64,000 bases of DNA from Trichaptum fuscoviolaceum. Lineage: Eukaryota; Basidiomycota; Agaricomycetes; Hymenochaetales; Trichaptaceae. Positions 10,269-21,783 of the stretch are shown piece after piece. The stretch spans positions 3,471,250 to 3,535,249 of the forward strand of contig CAJSYZ010000003.1 of the NCBI GenBank assembly GCA_910574455.1, read 5' to 3'. The stretch's first letter is position 1, and each line of letters opens with the position of its first letter. A model generated the notes under the pieces. The model was given only the letters and a program-made list of their open reading frames with translations, did no database searches and had not been told where the DNA came from. Both the position numbers and the translations under genes were made by a program.

Positions 10269-13200
10269 ATGAGTACAGAAGCTCAGCAACGGTGAGATCT
10301 ATGTTCAACGCATGCCAGTGCTACTACTAGTAGCATATATGCAAGAGTCCGTTAAATGTGCTCTGCAGGAAGGTATTCTCCGCTAGTATCGACTACATCT
10401 CGGCGTCTGCAAATCGACATTCGCGCGTTGCTCACTCGTCTGCCTCATCCTTGGTTGCCTTCGGATCAGGAAGCTTTGTAGCTCTGTGGTCAGCAGCGGT
10501 ACTTCACTCTGTGGCGCTCAAAGACTATTTACCCTTCTAACAACGCGTCTTTGTAGGAAGGTGAGGATGCGGGTGTTTCCGGAACATTACCTGGCCATGA
10601 TGGCCTAGTCACTTGCGTGCGGTTTCGGGAGCAAGGAGATATTTTCTTCAGTGCAGACGACAGGGGCACAGTTAGATGTTGGGAGAAGATATCTAATGAG
10701 GTGAGTTTGCCTTGGCTGTTGCATCTGAGTCCTCCGTCTGAAAGTGTCTTTCCTTCAGTGGTCTACGACATGCATCCAACAGGCTCACACCAAATCCGTG
10801 ACAGCTCTGGGTGTTTTCGGAAAGATAGTTGTAACAGGCTCTTCGGACGCACATATCGCAGTGTGGAGCTTCTCCGAAAGCTCGTTCGGAGGTTATGGTA
10901 AGTCGTTCTCTCTTTCATTAGAGGCGGTGATGAGATGAGCGAAGACACTCCTTTGCACAGTGCTAGACGAAGTCCAACGAATAGATATGAAGGGTAGATA
11001 CCCCTTCGACATCCAAATTACCTCTCTACCGGAATCAGCAAGTATGTTCATGTCTTAGGTTCCAGCCTGCTTATCATGCTTACTAGATCTACACTTTAAA
11101 GATTTGATCATGGCAGTCGCTTCGACGGAACGAAATATTTCTCTATTCGTTCGGTCGGAAGACACTGGCAAGGTAATAGAAGAGAGACGCAACCAAACAC
11201 TTCGATCTCACATTTTGTGGTTTTGCTAGTTTATCCGGGCAGCTTCTCTTTCAGGACACGAAGATTGGGTAAAAAGCCTCTCATTTCAGCATGGTGTTGC
11301 TGGGTTCTCTGTGCTCACTTTGGCATCTGGATCCCAAGATGGCACAATACGGCTCTGGAATATTGAAAAGATATCCAAGAACTGCGTGGATGAACAACAG
11401 AAATCAGACAGTCTCACAGATGAACTACTAGATTCTTTCGAAGCATCTCTAGGCGAGACAACTGATGGTGAAGAAGGAGGCAGGCAGATCTCAATGAAAC
11501 GGCACATATTGACTGTTAAAACTGAATCTGAGAGGTGAGAAACTATAGCAAATGAAAATTTCCTGTCTTAAATTCCTTACCGGTCGCGGATAGTTCAGCA
11601 CAGTACTCTGTTACATTCGACGCACTACTTGTAGGGCATGAGGCCGGCGTAACATCGATTGTCTGGAGACCCTCTAACTTAACACCCTTGACACATCCCA
11701 TGTTGATGTCAACATCAACGGACTCTTCAGTCATTTTCTGGGCTCCTTCGTTTATAACTGGCTCCTCTTCGGGAGTGTCAGCCTCTCTGTGGATAAACCA
11801 GCAACGTTTCGGGGACATCGGTGGTCAAAGGCTTGGTGGGTTTGTCGGGGGCATTTGGATTCGTGATGGCTCTGAAGCTCTAGCATGGGGCTGGGCCGGT
11901 GGATGGCGAAGATGGAAATCCATCGCTCCCTCCGATGAATCTTCAGATATTGAAACCTGGAAGGAAATTTCTGCCATATCAGGCCACAACGGTCCTGTTC
12001 GAGGCGTCTCTTGGAGTCCATTGGGAGAATATCTGATATCAACGGGGTAGGGTCACACACTTTAATCATCACAGGCAAGTATTAGGCTAATGACACATGC
12101 AGCCCGGACCAGACATCACGCATTCACGCAGATGTGAGCGAGAAAGACTCAGGTAAATCGGACTGCTGGCACGAAATTTGTCGACCTCAGGTCCACGGCT
12201 ACGATCTGGTGGATGCCGTCTTTCTGAGTACTACTCGGTTTGTCAGCATAGCAGATGAAAAGGTTGCTCGCGTATTTGATGCTCCCAAATCATTCGTATC
12301 GTTCTGCAAGCATATTGGAGTACTTATGAATGTTGACGAGGTTAGTTTTCTTGTGATAGTACACTTTTGATGGACTTAATATTGCTTCTCTTGTAGAATG
12401 AGAGGCCAATGGCAGCTACTGTGCCCCCCTTAGGGCTATCAAATAAAGCGTTATCTGCTAGTGAGCGTTCGTCTTCCTCAAACACTCCAGAGCTTAAATT
12501 CGATCAGCGGATTCCACGGAGGCCCATTTCCCATTGCCAAGTCCGTCAATGACTCAACGCCGTCCGTTTGAAGGAGAGCTTTCCATCTCGACTCTCTGGC
12601 CTGAAATTGAAAAAGTCTTTGGACACGGCTATGAAGTAGGAGGCATTACGTTACATCCTCCTTCGGTGCATGCGATGCTTACAAATGTTTGCTTAGCTTC
12701 ATGCTATCGCTGCATCCCATTCTGGAAGATTTATTGCGACGGCTTGTCGTGCAACCACGCCAGAGCATGCTGGAATCAAGGTGTATGATACGAGGACATG
12801 GCAAATTTACGGCCAGACGCTTCTAGGTCACCAGTTGACCGTCACTCGAATAGCATTCAGTCCAGATGACCGATATATATTATCTGTCTCCCGTGACAGA
12901 TCGTGGATAATACATGAGGCAGGCGAAGGTACTTGTCACCATTCTCACTTCTGCATCAGACTCATCCGAGAACATCTGCGTAGAGGGATATGTACCAATA
13001 GCCGCGGACAAATCGCATGCGCGAATAATATGGGATTGTGCATGGTCTCCCGAAGGCGACATATTTGTGACTGCATCGAGAGATAAAACAGTAAGCTTGT
13101 TTCAGCTGTAGATAGTATCCATCGTTAATCAGTTTTAGGTGAAAATATGGGGAACTCGGACCCTAAATGAAGCACAGAAGCAGCTACCTTTGGCCACGAT

Positions 13201-13582
13201 AAAAGCAAAGGATGCGGTCACTGCTTTGGCTGTCTCCTATGCGTCTCCTAGTAGCAGGTAAGTATGCTTGACTTCGTCATTTCAGATGATTTACCAGTTA
13301 TCAGGCGTCTCCTAGCCATAGGACTAGAAAACGGTGTAATTATCATCTATTCGTCTGAGAACGACCCAAAAGTTTGGAACCAGGAGTTTGTTTTAGATAA
13401 TAGGTGAGAACTATTTGACTCAAGTCAATAGTTGCTGCTGACACTTATGTCAAAGTATTGCACATGTTGCGCAAGTGCATCGGCTTGAATGGAGACCACG
13501 AAGTCATCTCAACGCCCACCAACTGGCTTCTTGCAGTGAAGATGGGACTATACGGATTATTCGACTTTGTGTAGGAGAATGA
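10269..13582 (+). CDS. ELP2: Elongator complex protein 2 (WD40)
   Basis: WD40 double-propeller subunit of Elongator, which modifies wobble uridines of tRNA. A tiny first exon (10269-10291, MSTEAQQR) splices into KVFSASIDYISASANRHSRV, matching the Elp2 N-terminus. Many exons follow, with WD repeats around PGHDGLVTCVRF, AHTKSVTALGVFG, GHEDWVKSLSF, LASGSQDGTIRLW, GHEAGVTSIVW, GHNGPVRGVSWSP and GHQLTVTRIAFSPDDRYILS. Elp2-specific segments are CRPQVHGYDLVDAVFLST, EKVARVFDAPKSFV and ATVPPLGLSNKAL. The last exon ends SCSEDGTIRIIRLCVGE before TGA. At least a dozen introns of about 50-70 bp were followed in phase for most of the length. Elp2-specific rather than generic WD40 identity rests on those linkers. 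Confidence 0.92.
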
Positions 13583-13845
13583 TTAGAATGATCCATTGCT
13601 ATGAAGTGAAAGAAACTATCTGGTTTACATGGGTGTAAGAAAATGAGTAATCCACAGAAAGCACCAAGTAATGACACAATTGGGGGGGTTCGTGACCATG
13701 TTAAGGGTATGAAACAAATGCACGTCGTCCGATATAGTGGGTAGATAATGTTTAACAATGAAGGAAAGCAAAGGAGGAATGCGCAATTACTGATACAAAA
13801 ACTTCATTCATGGAGAATTAGAGATTTAGAGGACATCACGGAGAC

Positions 13846-16800
13846 TCATGGGAACTTCGGGCTATAGAAGAGATGATCAGCGACGGACATTACAGTTGTA
13901 TAAGGGCAAATATTTACGCATTTTATCCTATTGAAACGAAACAAAATTAGTCGCTGGTCTCCAAAAGGTGAGAAAACAAGCTTACTTATAGAAACATTCG
14001 ATTGAACGCAGCATTTCAACATCACCACCGGTCGCGGTCACGAAATTGACAACTACTCCAGCGCGCGAGTAGTTATTGGCAATCGCTGGCGCGACGCTTC
14101 AAAGGCTGTCAGCTACTTGGCTTACATAGTCGAAGATAAGTATCCTCACCGATGGGCGTATTCTTCTACTGCCTGAGGCAAATCTATCCAAAACATGAAT
14201 ACGAGAATGCTGACGCATATACCTTACTTACCATAATTTATTACGAGCGGGACTTGGAAAACATCAGGTGCCTTGACCTGGACGTCGTATATGACTAGGA
14301 CCTTTGTGACTGGCTGCCTGATCATGGATCCAGATGACCCTCTAAACTTGTTCAAAGCTGCCAGCTTGGTACCAGCATTCATGTCGCTATGCTGTGAAGG
14401 AAATTAGTGTGGAATTCAGTGCTTGGAAACCGATCACAAGGACAAACCAAAGGGATGGCTTCCAAGCCCCTGCTAGCCAGCTTGTATACCACTGCATCTA
14501 AAGCTGTCATACCACCGACATGCACTATAATCTGAGGCACATCCACATCGTCCAGAAGATCGGCCAATGCCTCCAGCTTCCATTCCCTCGCTTGGGCTGT
14601 CTCAGCACTTGACGTAGCGCCGCGTCCAGAGCCAATGATTCCCAGACCACCACCTGAAGGCATTGTGGAGGCATCGGAACGTCCTCCTCCAGCGGTGAAA
14701 GCAAGATAGAGATAGAACTGACGAAGACCTTTCGTGCCCTGGTTAGCATCGGAATGTGTAACATTTCCATCCCTGCGGACGAGCACACGGACAGGTTCAC
14801 GCAGTTGGATGGCATTAGCGAGATTTAGGACGTCCTGAGGAACGGTATTCGAGAATAGAGCAGTCTGACGTTCAATTTGTTGGGGGGCAGCGGATGGGAG
14901 AAGTGGGTCGCCAGAGACAGCACTTGATGTACTGACCGCGGAGAACCTGCGTCCTCCATTCTGCGCAAACGGCGCGTTCATTCCAGGAACGGCTGCATCC
15001 AGGGGAGAACCAAACTGGGACTGACTCGCTCCATTTGGGCTTGCCCCAGGAGCAGCACCAGTATTGCCTGCACGGGATTTGGGGGCAGGAAGTAACTTGA
15101 CAATGTTGAAAACAAACTCATGCAAGTTACGAGCAATGAGTTGATCAACCTCATCTAGCACGAGGAAACGAACTTCGGTTCCGTTGAGACCTCCTGGGGT
15201 TGTAAAAAGCGCATGAAGCTTTTGTGGTGTGCCACAGATGATATGCGGCATATTCTGTTGCAAAAGGCGTAACTCTTGAGAAATATCGCTGTTAGGACTA
15301 GTTGAGCCCACGCCGAGAGCCGACCTCACGCCGATGGGCCCTCCGAGGTCTCTAATCATGCGTTGGGCCTGAGTAGCCTGATCAACTGTGGTAGAGATCA
15401 TAACTACGATCGGACCTCGATTGATGGGCCTTTGTGCAACTGAAACAACTGCAACATGGATAGCCGGAATGACATAGGCAGCAATACGTTCCTGCGTGGG
15501 CGGCGCCTGAGCGATAATATCAGAGCCCCTCAGCAAGAACGGAAGGGCCCTCTGCTGTATTTTATTCGGAGGTCCCACACTGACAAAAAGATCAATGACT
15601 GCGATTCCGTGTCTCCTCAGTTTCAAGCTCACCCAAACTTATTCAGCGAACGCAGCAGCTCGGGAGCGAGCGGAAGGTGCTCCCATTTAGAGGCCACCGG
15701 ACCTGATTCACGGGTGGAACCATTTGCCCAATGTTCGCTGGGAGAATCAGGCATCTAATATTAAGGACGTGTGAATACATGTCAAGGTTGTTATCAATAA
15801 ACTCACGTACCCCGGCAGAGTCACGTCTCATCAGCCCGGCTACAGACCTACGTTTATCGCGGAGTACACCATCTGGTCTTCCGAGGCCATTGTCAGCGGG
15901 CCTCATGGGTAATTCCAACGCCCCTGCGGACCAAGTACGCATAGGAGGATTAGGTGTGCGTGCATTCGGACGCAAGTCAGGCCTATTCGGAAGGCCGTGT
16001 CCGAGCAGAGCAGTTGAGCTAACCGGGCCAGCTTGAGGAATGATCTGGTTCGGAGCAATTTCTAAGGGTTGCTGAGGCGTTACTTGCCCTGGACCATGGG
16101 AGAAAGCTTGTGCAACTGAGTTCATGTGCTGTTGTGTCTGTAAGGCTAGGAGTTGTCCCACAGAAGTCGTTAACGTGTTGATGCGATGGGATAGTTGGGA
16201 AATTTCTTCGGATTTGGCTGGTGAGGTAGAGAGAGGAGAGGCCAAGTGGTTTGGACCCAGAGATCCCGACGGAGTGAGGCTTCGCGAAGCTGAGGACGGA
16301 GGAGCAAATGGATTCTTGAACTCAGGTTCTTGGATACTATTGAGAGAGCGTTCCACCAAAAAGTTGATCTTGCCATGCACCTCAGACAATTGGCGCTGAA
16401 TCTCCTTGTTAGATAGTTCGCATCTAATAAGTCGATCCAAGAGATCGCGAATGGTAGGAGACGACTTGATCTGAGCTTCGAAGCTGATAGAAGAATAATC
16501 GATGCTGGATGTGTTGATACTAGCTGAGCCTATGGATGAGACAGGCGAGGAAGACTTGAATGGCAAATTAAATGAATGAGTAGTAGTGTTCGTAAATGAT
16601 CTTGTCGGTGGTCCGGGGTGAATAGGAGCGTGTTCCTGGAAAATGCTGTTCATGACTGAGGTGATCTCGGCTGCTTCATGACTGGTATCGTTGCGGCCGG
16701 GCGCCCGCGCCCCCAAGACCCACTGGTGTATTTCGCGAGGGCCAGGCGTTTCTTCGCCGTCCAAGGTATTGGCAGGTTTACCGGTGATGTTAATTTCGTC

Positions 16801-17193
16801 TTCACGCCGGTGCTCATTCGAAAAGAACCCGCCATCGACGTTCACGATCTCGCCGCCAGAAAGACCTGCCTGGATGGGCGGGAACAAACTGGCGCGAGAG
16901 TCTGCACGAGTACCATCGCCGTCGCCGCCGCCGCTCGCTACTGACGCTGACGACGGTGCAGACCCCCGCGCGGGTGAGGAATTCGCTGACCTGTAGTCTG
17001 CAGACGCGGCGGAAGCGGAAGACGTGAAGGACGACTCCTGCTCATGAACAGGGTTAGGAAGAGCGAAACTCATGCGTCCGCCGCCGCCGTTGACAAGCTG
17101 TCGATCAACACCGTCCATTGGACCGATTGAGATGCCCGAGGGGAAGAATGGCACGGACGCTGGGTTCAGCGCCGGACTCCTGCCTGCCATCAT
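13846..17193 (-). CDS. eIF4A-like DEAD-box protein with degenerate helicase motifs
   Basis: About 1,007 residues in seven exons (15811-17193, 15633-15754, 14448-15579, 14232-14391, about 14149-14183, 13986-14096, 13846-13927). Residues 1-460 are Ser/Pro-rich and probably disordered, with a short predicted coiled coil near LLDRLIRCELSNKEIQRQLS. From about 500 the protein follows eIF4A: Q-motif-like GVGPPNKIQQRALPFLLRGS, later LVINYDLPQAVEEYAHR and VVVNFVTA. Every catalytic motif has changed. Motif I reads AQAPPTQERI (no GKT), motif II DEVD, SAT is SNT, and the motif VI Arg residues after HR are missing (HRVAPAIANN). A roughly 100-residue insert interrupts RecA1. ATPase activity is therefore unlikely, and an RNA-binding or scaffold role is inferred. 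The start was set at the Met pair 17193; an in-frame Met at 17391 exists but is probably 5' UTR. Confidence 0.8.
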
Positions 17194-17785
17194 GGTAGAC
17201 GGAGGGTTGCCTCGCTGCTCAACACTCGACGTCGACGAGCACTCCCAAACTCGCTGCGGTAAGACAGAAAAGAGGGTGGGCTGAATGAAATAAGCGTGCA
17301 ATTTCGTCAGCCCAGCCGATAGATGTGCTGAATTTATCGCGGAGCGGCGATATGATTTGAGCCTCCGCAACAGTCGTCTCCGACCGTTCACAAAAGACGA
17401 ATAATAAGGAGAGCAATGGTCAAACTTACCTTCCAGCGGTCAAGAGCGGTAGGTGGCCTAGTTCGTCGTCATGCGGGACGATGAGCGACGAAGAACGGTG
17501 ACACGACGGTCCAAGCTATATTATGATTGTATGGCGCACGCCTTCGCCAGTTTCCGTGCCGCGCACCTATTCAGGGCCCATTTCAGCTCGCTTCCATCAA
17601 CGCCCGTGGCACCTGCGACTTCAATTGTAGCACACAGTTTAGCAGCGCACAGCAAGGAACAATCGTTGCAACAAAACAAGAGCATATATCCAGGAATTTT
17701 CATTAACAGCATCCCAGTTTGAGATCGGGATTACAAAGGCGTAAACTATTTGAGTCAGAAGATGGACTCAGGACAATAATCAGTT
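17194..17785. other. Intergenic, upstream of the eIF4A-like gene
   Basis: About 590 bp between the start of the eIF4A-like gene and the stop of the RRM gene. On the minus strand a GTAAGT near 17425 and a CAG acceptor about 17260 suggest a spliced 5' UTR for the eIF4A-like gene. No other feature is seen. Confidence 0.4.
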
Positions 17786-19016
17786 CTACTCCGGGATAGT
17801 TGACAATTTCTTCTCGTCCTTGCCTCGGGAGTTTGGAAGGGCAGATGTACCCAGATCCTTCCTGGAGAAACTCGAGCCCATCACTGGCATCCTCTGAGCT
17901 TCTTCCAATATTACAGTTGGTTTTCTGCACAGAGGCTGATTCCTGCACATAAGACAAGGATTAGTTCTCCGTCTGGTGTCTGCCGGGTGCTACTCACGCA
18001 GGCATGTGCTCTTGTGACGGCGTGTTACGAAGTCTGTGCGGCTCTGGGATATCCCATACCGAAAGACCAACCTTTTTCTCGTAGTTAATTTCTATTATAC
18101 TGCATATAGTCCATCCACTTACCGCCAACTCACAACCGTCTAGTACAGCTCCTTTCATAAGAAGCGCCTTCGTATGCCCATCCTTGTTGCTGAACAGGAT
18201 AGTAGCATATAAGGTCCCAACTCCAGGCTCTTCAACTGTTTTGGAAATGGTCTGACGAACAACCACTTTCAATACGGTACCGCATACAGAAAACAACTTC
18301 TTCAAGGATGCACAACTCGTCCTCGATGAGATCTGAGATAGTCGAGTGAGTCAAATACTACGAGCTACAGTCTACAAACCACTCACATTTCCTACATATA
18401 CGACATAATGTTTGTCTGACGGAACGGAAGGAGGAGGACGCATTTCAACTATGCGCTTCCTGCGTGCCTTCGAAGCCGCCAGATCAACATTCGAGGGTCG
18501 TACCAAGCCCGAGCGAGGGCGGCGGGAGATCCTGCTCGAGTTCCTGTGTTGTACCTACAGATGCATGGATGAGTGTGATTGAGATATACGATAACTGCTT
18601 CACATACTTGAGATGACGACCCGCGTGCACCACTGGTAGAACCACAATCGCTAACGGATGATACAGAAGGAGCGCGGAAGACAGCCATCGTAAGCTGAAC
18701 CACTGATCTTAGACTTAATAAGAATACTAGAGAATAAGTGACTTGAGATGCGAGACGCGGAACCTTGACGCGTTCGCTAGAAGGTGAAGGGTCGAGAGTG
18801 AGGGGTTGTTTTAGTAGTATCCCATCATGTGGTTCGTGACGCAGATTATAAGACTTTGAAAAGCGAGCTTTGGCGTTATGGTTGGCAGAACCACACTTGT
18901 CACATATCTTGGGTAAATGGAACAATAGGCCTGCGCGTTGTGGTTAGAGGTGCACTTGGACGCGACGAAGTTTCAAGTTACAGGTGGCCACTGGCGCCCG
19001 GGCCATTGATGATTGG
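17786..19016 (-). CDS. RRM-domain RNA-binding protein
   Basis: Contains one RNA recognition motif: RNP2-like HYVVYVGNI, then LKKLFSVCGTVLKVVVR, RNP1-like TLYATILFSNKDG, and LLMKGAVLDGCELAV. The core model starts at MAVFRAPSVS (18688) and splices exons ending at TAG 17786. A further 5' part fits in phase: a short exon from 19016 (MARAPVATC) joins one holding ICDKCGSANHNAKAR, a half-preserved zinc knuckle (CX2CX4H with Arg in place of the last Cys), then PSSERVKVPRLASQ and the MAVF exon. I include it because it leaves a normal 210-bp divergent gap, but the 5' end is uncertain. A GTAAGT after the RRM is read through, since both nearby acceptors break the long ORF that follows. Specific function is unknown. 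Confidence 0.55.
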
Positions 19017-19227
19017 CCTGAGAATAAACTTGAATTACCTAATCGAGCGCTCACTGCCACTGGCAGTGGCACTGGCAAGCGCCCACTTAGGCTCCGAAGC
19101 CTTCCATGCCAGCCTGAGTGCCATCAACGTCAAGGTGTGTTCGCTTTGAAGCCACCATGAACAGGTTTTCTCTACCTCACACTCACCGAATTCTCGACTC
19201 GAGAGTAACTCACGTACTTCTATACGA

Positions 19228-20052
19228 ATGCCATTGACGAAGGTGTTGCTACTTTTGTTTGGGGCGGCAGGTTATCAATTCTCCGTATCAAAGCAAGGAA
19301 CGCGTCAGAATTCTTGGGAACTCTTGCGAGGGGTTGATGTTCGGCCCACCCTAGCATGGAGATCACTATCGACTCTTTGCGATGTGAGTGAAACTCTTTT
19401 ATGAGGCGTGCTCTTTGGTTGCTTAGCTTGTTTTCAGGGCCTTGTCTGGACGACGTGTTTATCCACGGCCATTCTTCTTTACAAGGACGTGTGGCCCTCT
19501 GAGGCAGCTCTGTACAGCTTTCCGAGGACGAGTTTGAACATCGCGGCCCTCTTTTGTCCTGCTGCCAGTACTTCGCAAGTGGACTCAGCACAAATTCAAG
19601 CGCAACTTGCCTTAATTTCTCCGTCATTTGTTGTCGGTGTTGCATTCGCCTGCTGCGGGGGCCTTCTACGAGTCGTGAGCTCGCGGACGCTTGGATACAT
19701 GTATAACTCCAGTCTGGAATTACGTCCTGCACATCGCCTTGTGACGTCAGACCCGTATGCATACGTTCGGCACCCAGGGTACACAGGAGCGCTGCTGGGG
19801 ATAGTCGGCATTTCCCTTGTGAACTTCGCACCTGGGTCATGGATACGCGAATGTGGTTTGCTGGAAGAATCGATTACGGCAGCAAGTTCAAGGTGGATCC
19901 TGTGGACGTGGGTCTTCTTGAACATCGGCAGATTTGTAGCTTTGTCTTTCAGTGCAGCGACCGAAGATGGTGTACTTGGGAGAAAGTTCGGATTGGAATG
20001 GAAAAGTTGGTCATGGAAGGTACCTAAGTGGTTCATCCCTGGTCTGTTCTAG
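19228..20052 (+). CDS. Isoprenylcysteine carboxyl methyltransferase-like membrane protein
   Basis: ICMT/PEMT-superfamily methyltransferase, probably of the endoplasmic reticulum. Exons 19228-19383 and 19438-20052 give 256 residues. Several hydrophobic helices are visible: an N-terminal VLLLLFGAAGY, LVWTTCLSTAILL, SFVVGVAFACCGGLLRVV, a pair around GALLGIVGISLVNF, and WILWTWVFLNIGRFVALSF. The SAM-binding signature is clear in VTSDPYAYVRHPGYTG (R-H-P-x-Y). True Ste14/ICMT enzymes methylate prenylated CAAX proteins, but fungi, and Agaricomycetes in particular, have expanded paralogues of unknown substrate, so the substrate is not assigned. It converges on the aminotransferase gene, with stops 72 bp apart. 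Confidence 0.8.
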
Positions 20053-20124
20053 GCTGTTCACAGTTCTTACATCTGTCATGCTGCATGCATTAGTCTAAAT
20101 TACACAGTATGACCATATAGATGC

Positions 20125-21632
20125 CTAAGCAGCTTCAACATCCCATCCATACTCATCTTCGATTTCGCCAAGTCTTTCGCATACTTTCCTAACTCGCTCA
20201 TCATCGACATTAGCAACCGAAAATCTTATCCATCTCTCTTCGTCTCCGCCAACTTCTTGCCTCGCTGGTGTCCGAGGAGCGAAAAATCCAGCCGGCAATG
20301 TGACGATGCCTGATTCCATTGCCATTCTTCGACAAACATCCGTTGCAGAAATGCCCTTGAAAGGGTGTCTTACAAAGGCATAGTAAGCGCCTTGAGAACC
20401 TATTTTCCACGTCTTTGGCAGTAGAGATCGGAATAACTCGTGCCGATGTACCAGTGCTTGTGCGTTATCTCGGATGAAAGGTCTGAGTTCAGGCATCATG
20501 CTTGCCAGAGCGAGCTGGACATGACGAGGGGGACATATTTGTATATTGTCCAAGACAGTTCTTACTTGATCCAGAACTTCAGCAGGGGCCACTATGGCTC
20601 CCAGACGGTGTCCTGGGACACAGTAGCTTTTGGAGAAAGAGAAGAGGTGTATGAAGTGTTTTCTCCACGTCCAATCGGCCGCAAGTTCGGATGAACTATT
20701 GGAAAACAAGTGATGCGGAACTCCATCAAGGATGAAGTCGCGATACGTTTCGTCCATTATGAGTGCAACGTTATGCGCCTTTGCGAGTTTAGCGAAGGAC
20801 GCTATCAGTGATGGCGGATATATCGCACCGGTCTATTGTGAGATCAGCATTTAGGGTCTACGACAAATGGAACAATCTACTAACAGGATTATTCGGCGAG
20901 ACAAGAATAATGGCCTTTGTCTTCCGGGTGATCAGCTTTTCGCAGAGCTCGGGCGAAGGAAGAAAGTTATCTTTGGAATATGTTTGCAAGGGAATGGTCT
21001 TGACTCCCAGCATCTGCAAGCTCATTCTGCACTACCACCAAGGATAGTCAGGTAAGCACGCATGATAATTTGAGGACTACAGACTCGTGATTGAAGTACC
21101 TATTCAGATGTTATTGACTTGGTTATAGTTATTCTGAAAACTATTTACCATGGGATAGGCAAGATCGCCTCGTCTCCAGCTTCGGCGATGGACAAAACAG
21201 CAGTCACGAAGGCCATATTGCAGCCAGTAGTCAATGCGATATCTTCAGCATCGATGTCGGTATCCTTTCCATAGACAGCTTTCATTTCCTTCACGAGAGC
21301 TGTCCGTAGCTTTTGTTCGCCGGTCATTGGGCAATACCCGCAGGTCTTCGGGTCTGAAGCATATTTCCCCATAGCTTCAAGGAGTACCTTAGGAGGTGGA
21401 ACTCCTGGAACCCCCTGAGACATGTCAAGTATCGGACGTTCTTTGGTAGCAATGTAGGAAGTAGCCCACTTATATGCCTGAGGAATTCTAAAGAAAGCAC
21501 AGTTAATACATACTATAGTAGATTGACTTTCATGTCTTACGGTGGAGACGCAGTGCTTCTGACCGCATTGGATAGCCTGAACGCGATGTGTTTGACACCC
21601 ATTGTGTCTGCAGGTGATTGAGAGTCTTGCAT
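20125..21632 (-). CDS. PLP-dependent aminotransferase, class I/II
   Basis: Fold-type I PLP enzyme. The start MQDSQSPADTMGVKHIAF lies on a first exon that splices to IPQAYKWATSYIATKERP and LDMSQGVPGVPPP. Landmarks are CGYCPMTGEQKLR, TTGCNMAFVTAVLSIAE, IPWYFNHEMSLQMLGVK across two introns, SPNNPTGAIYPP (PLP/carboxylate Asn region), ALIMDETYRDF (Asp for the PLP ring nitrogen), and the Schiff-base Lys in FSFSKSYCVPGHRLG. The C-terminus reads RWIRFSVANVDDERV. Length is about 400 residues with four or more short introns. It resembles the aspartate/kynurenine aminotransferase-like group common in fungi. The substrate cannot be read from the sequence. Confidence 0.87.
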
Positions 21633-21783
21633 GTAAGCAACCTCGGAGAAGATCACGACGGTGAGAGACTGAAAGAGGCTCGGGCGTATCGGCGCTTAAC
21701 TGCGATGATCTGCGGTGAGCTGCAAATTCAAGTTGTTACTGCTGCTTCATACTCCCATCGTCGTCATTACTATCTTCATCGTT

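Noticed and set aside
13877..13930. Alternative C-terminus of the eIF4A-like protein (NCNVRR stop at 13877)
   Set aside because: The donor actually falls after two bases of the Lys codon (GTAAGC). In that phase the last exon reads on to VADHLFYSPKFP and a stop at 13846, which also resembles eIF4A ends.
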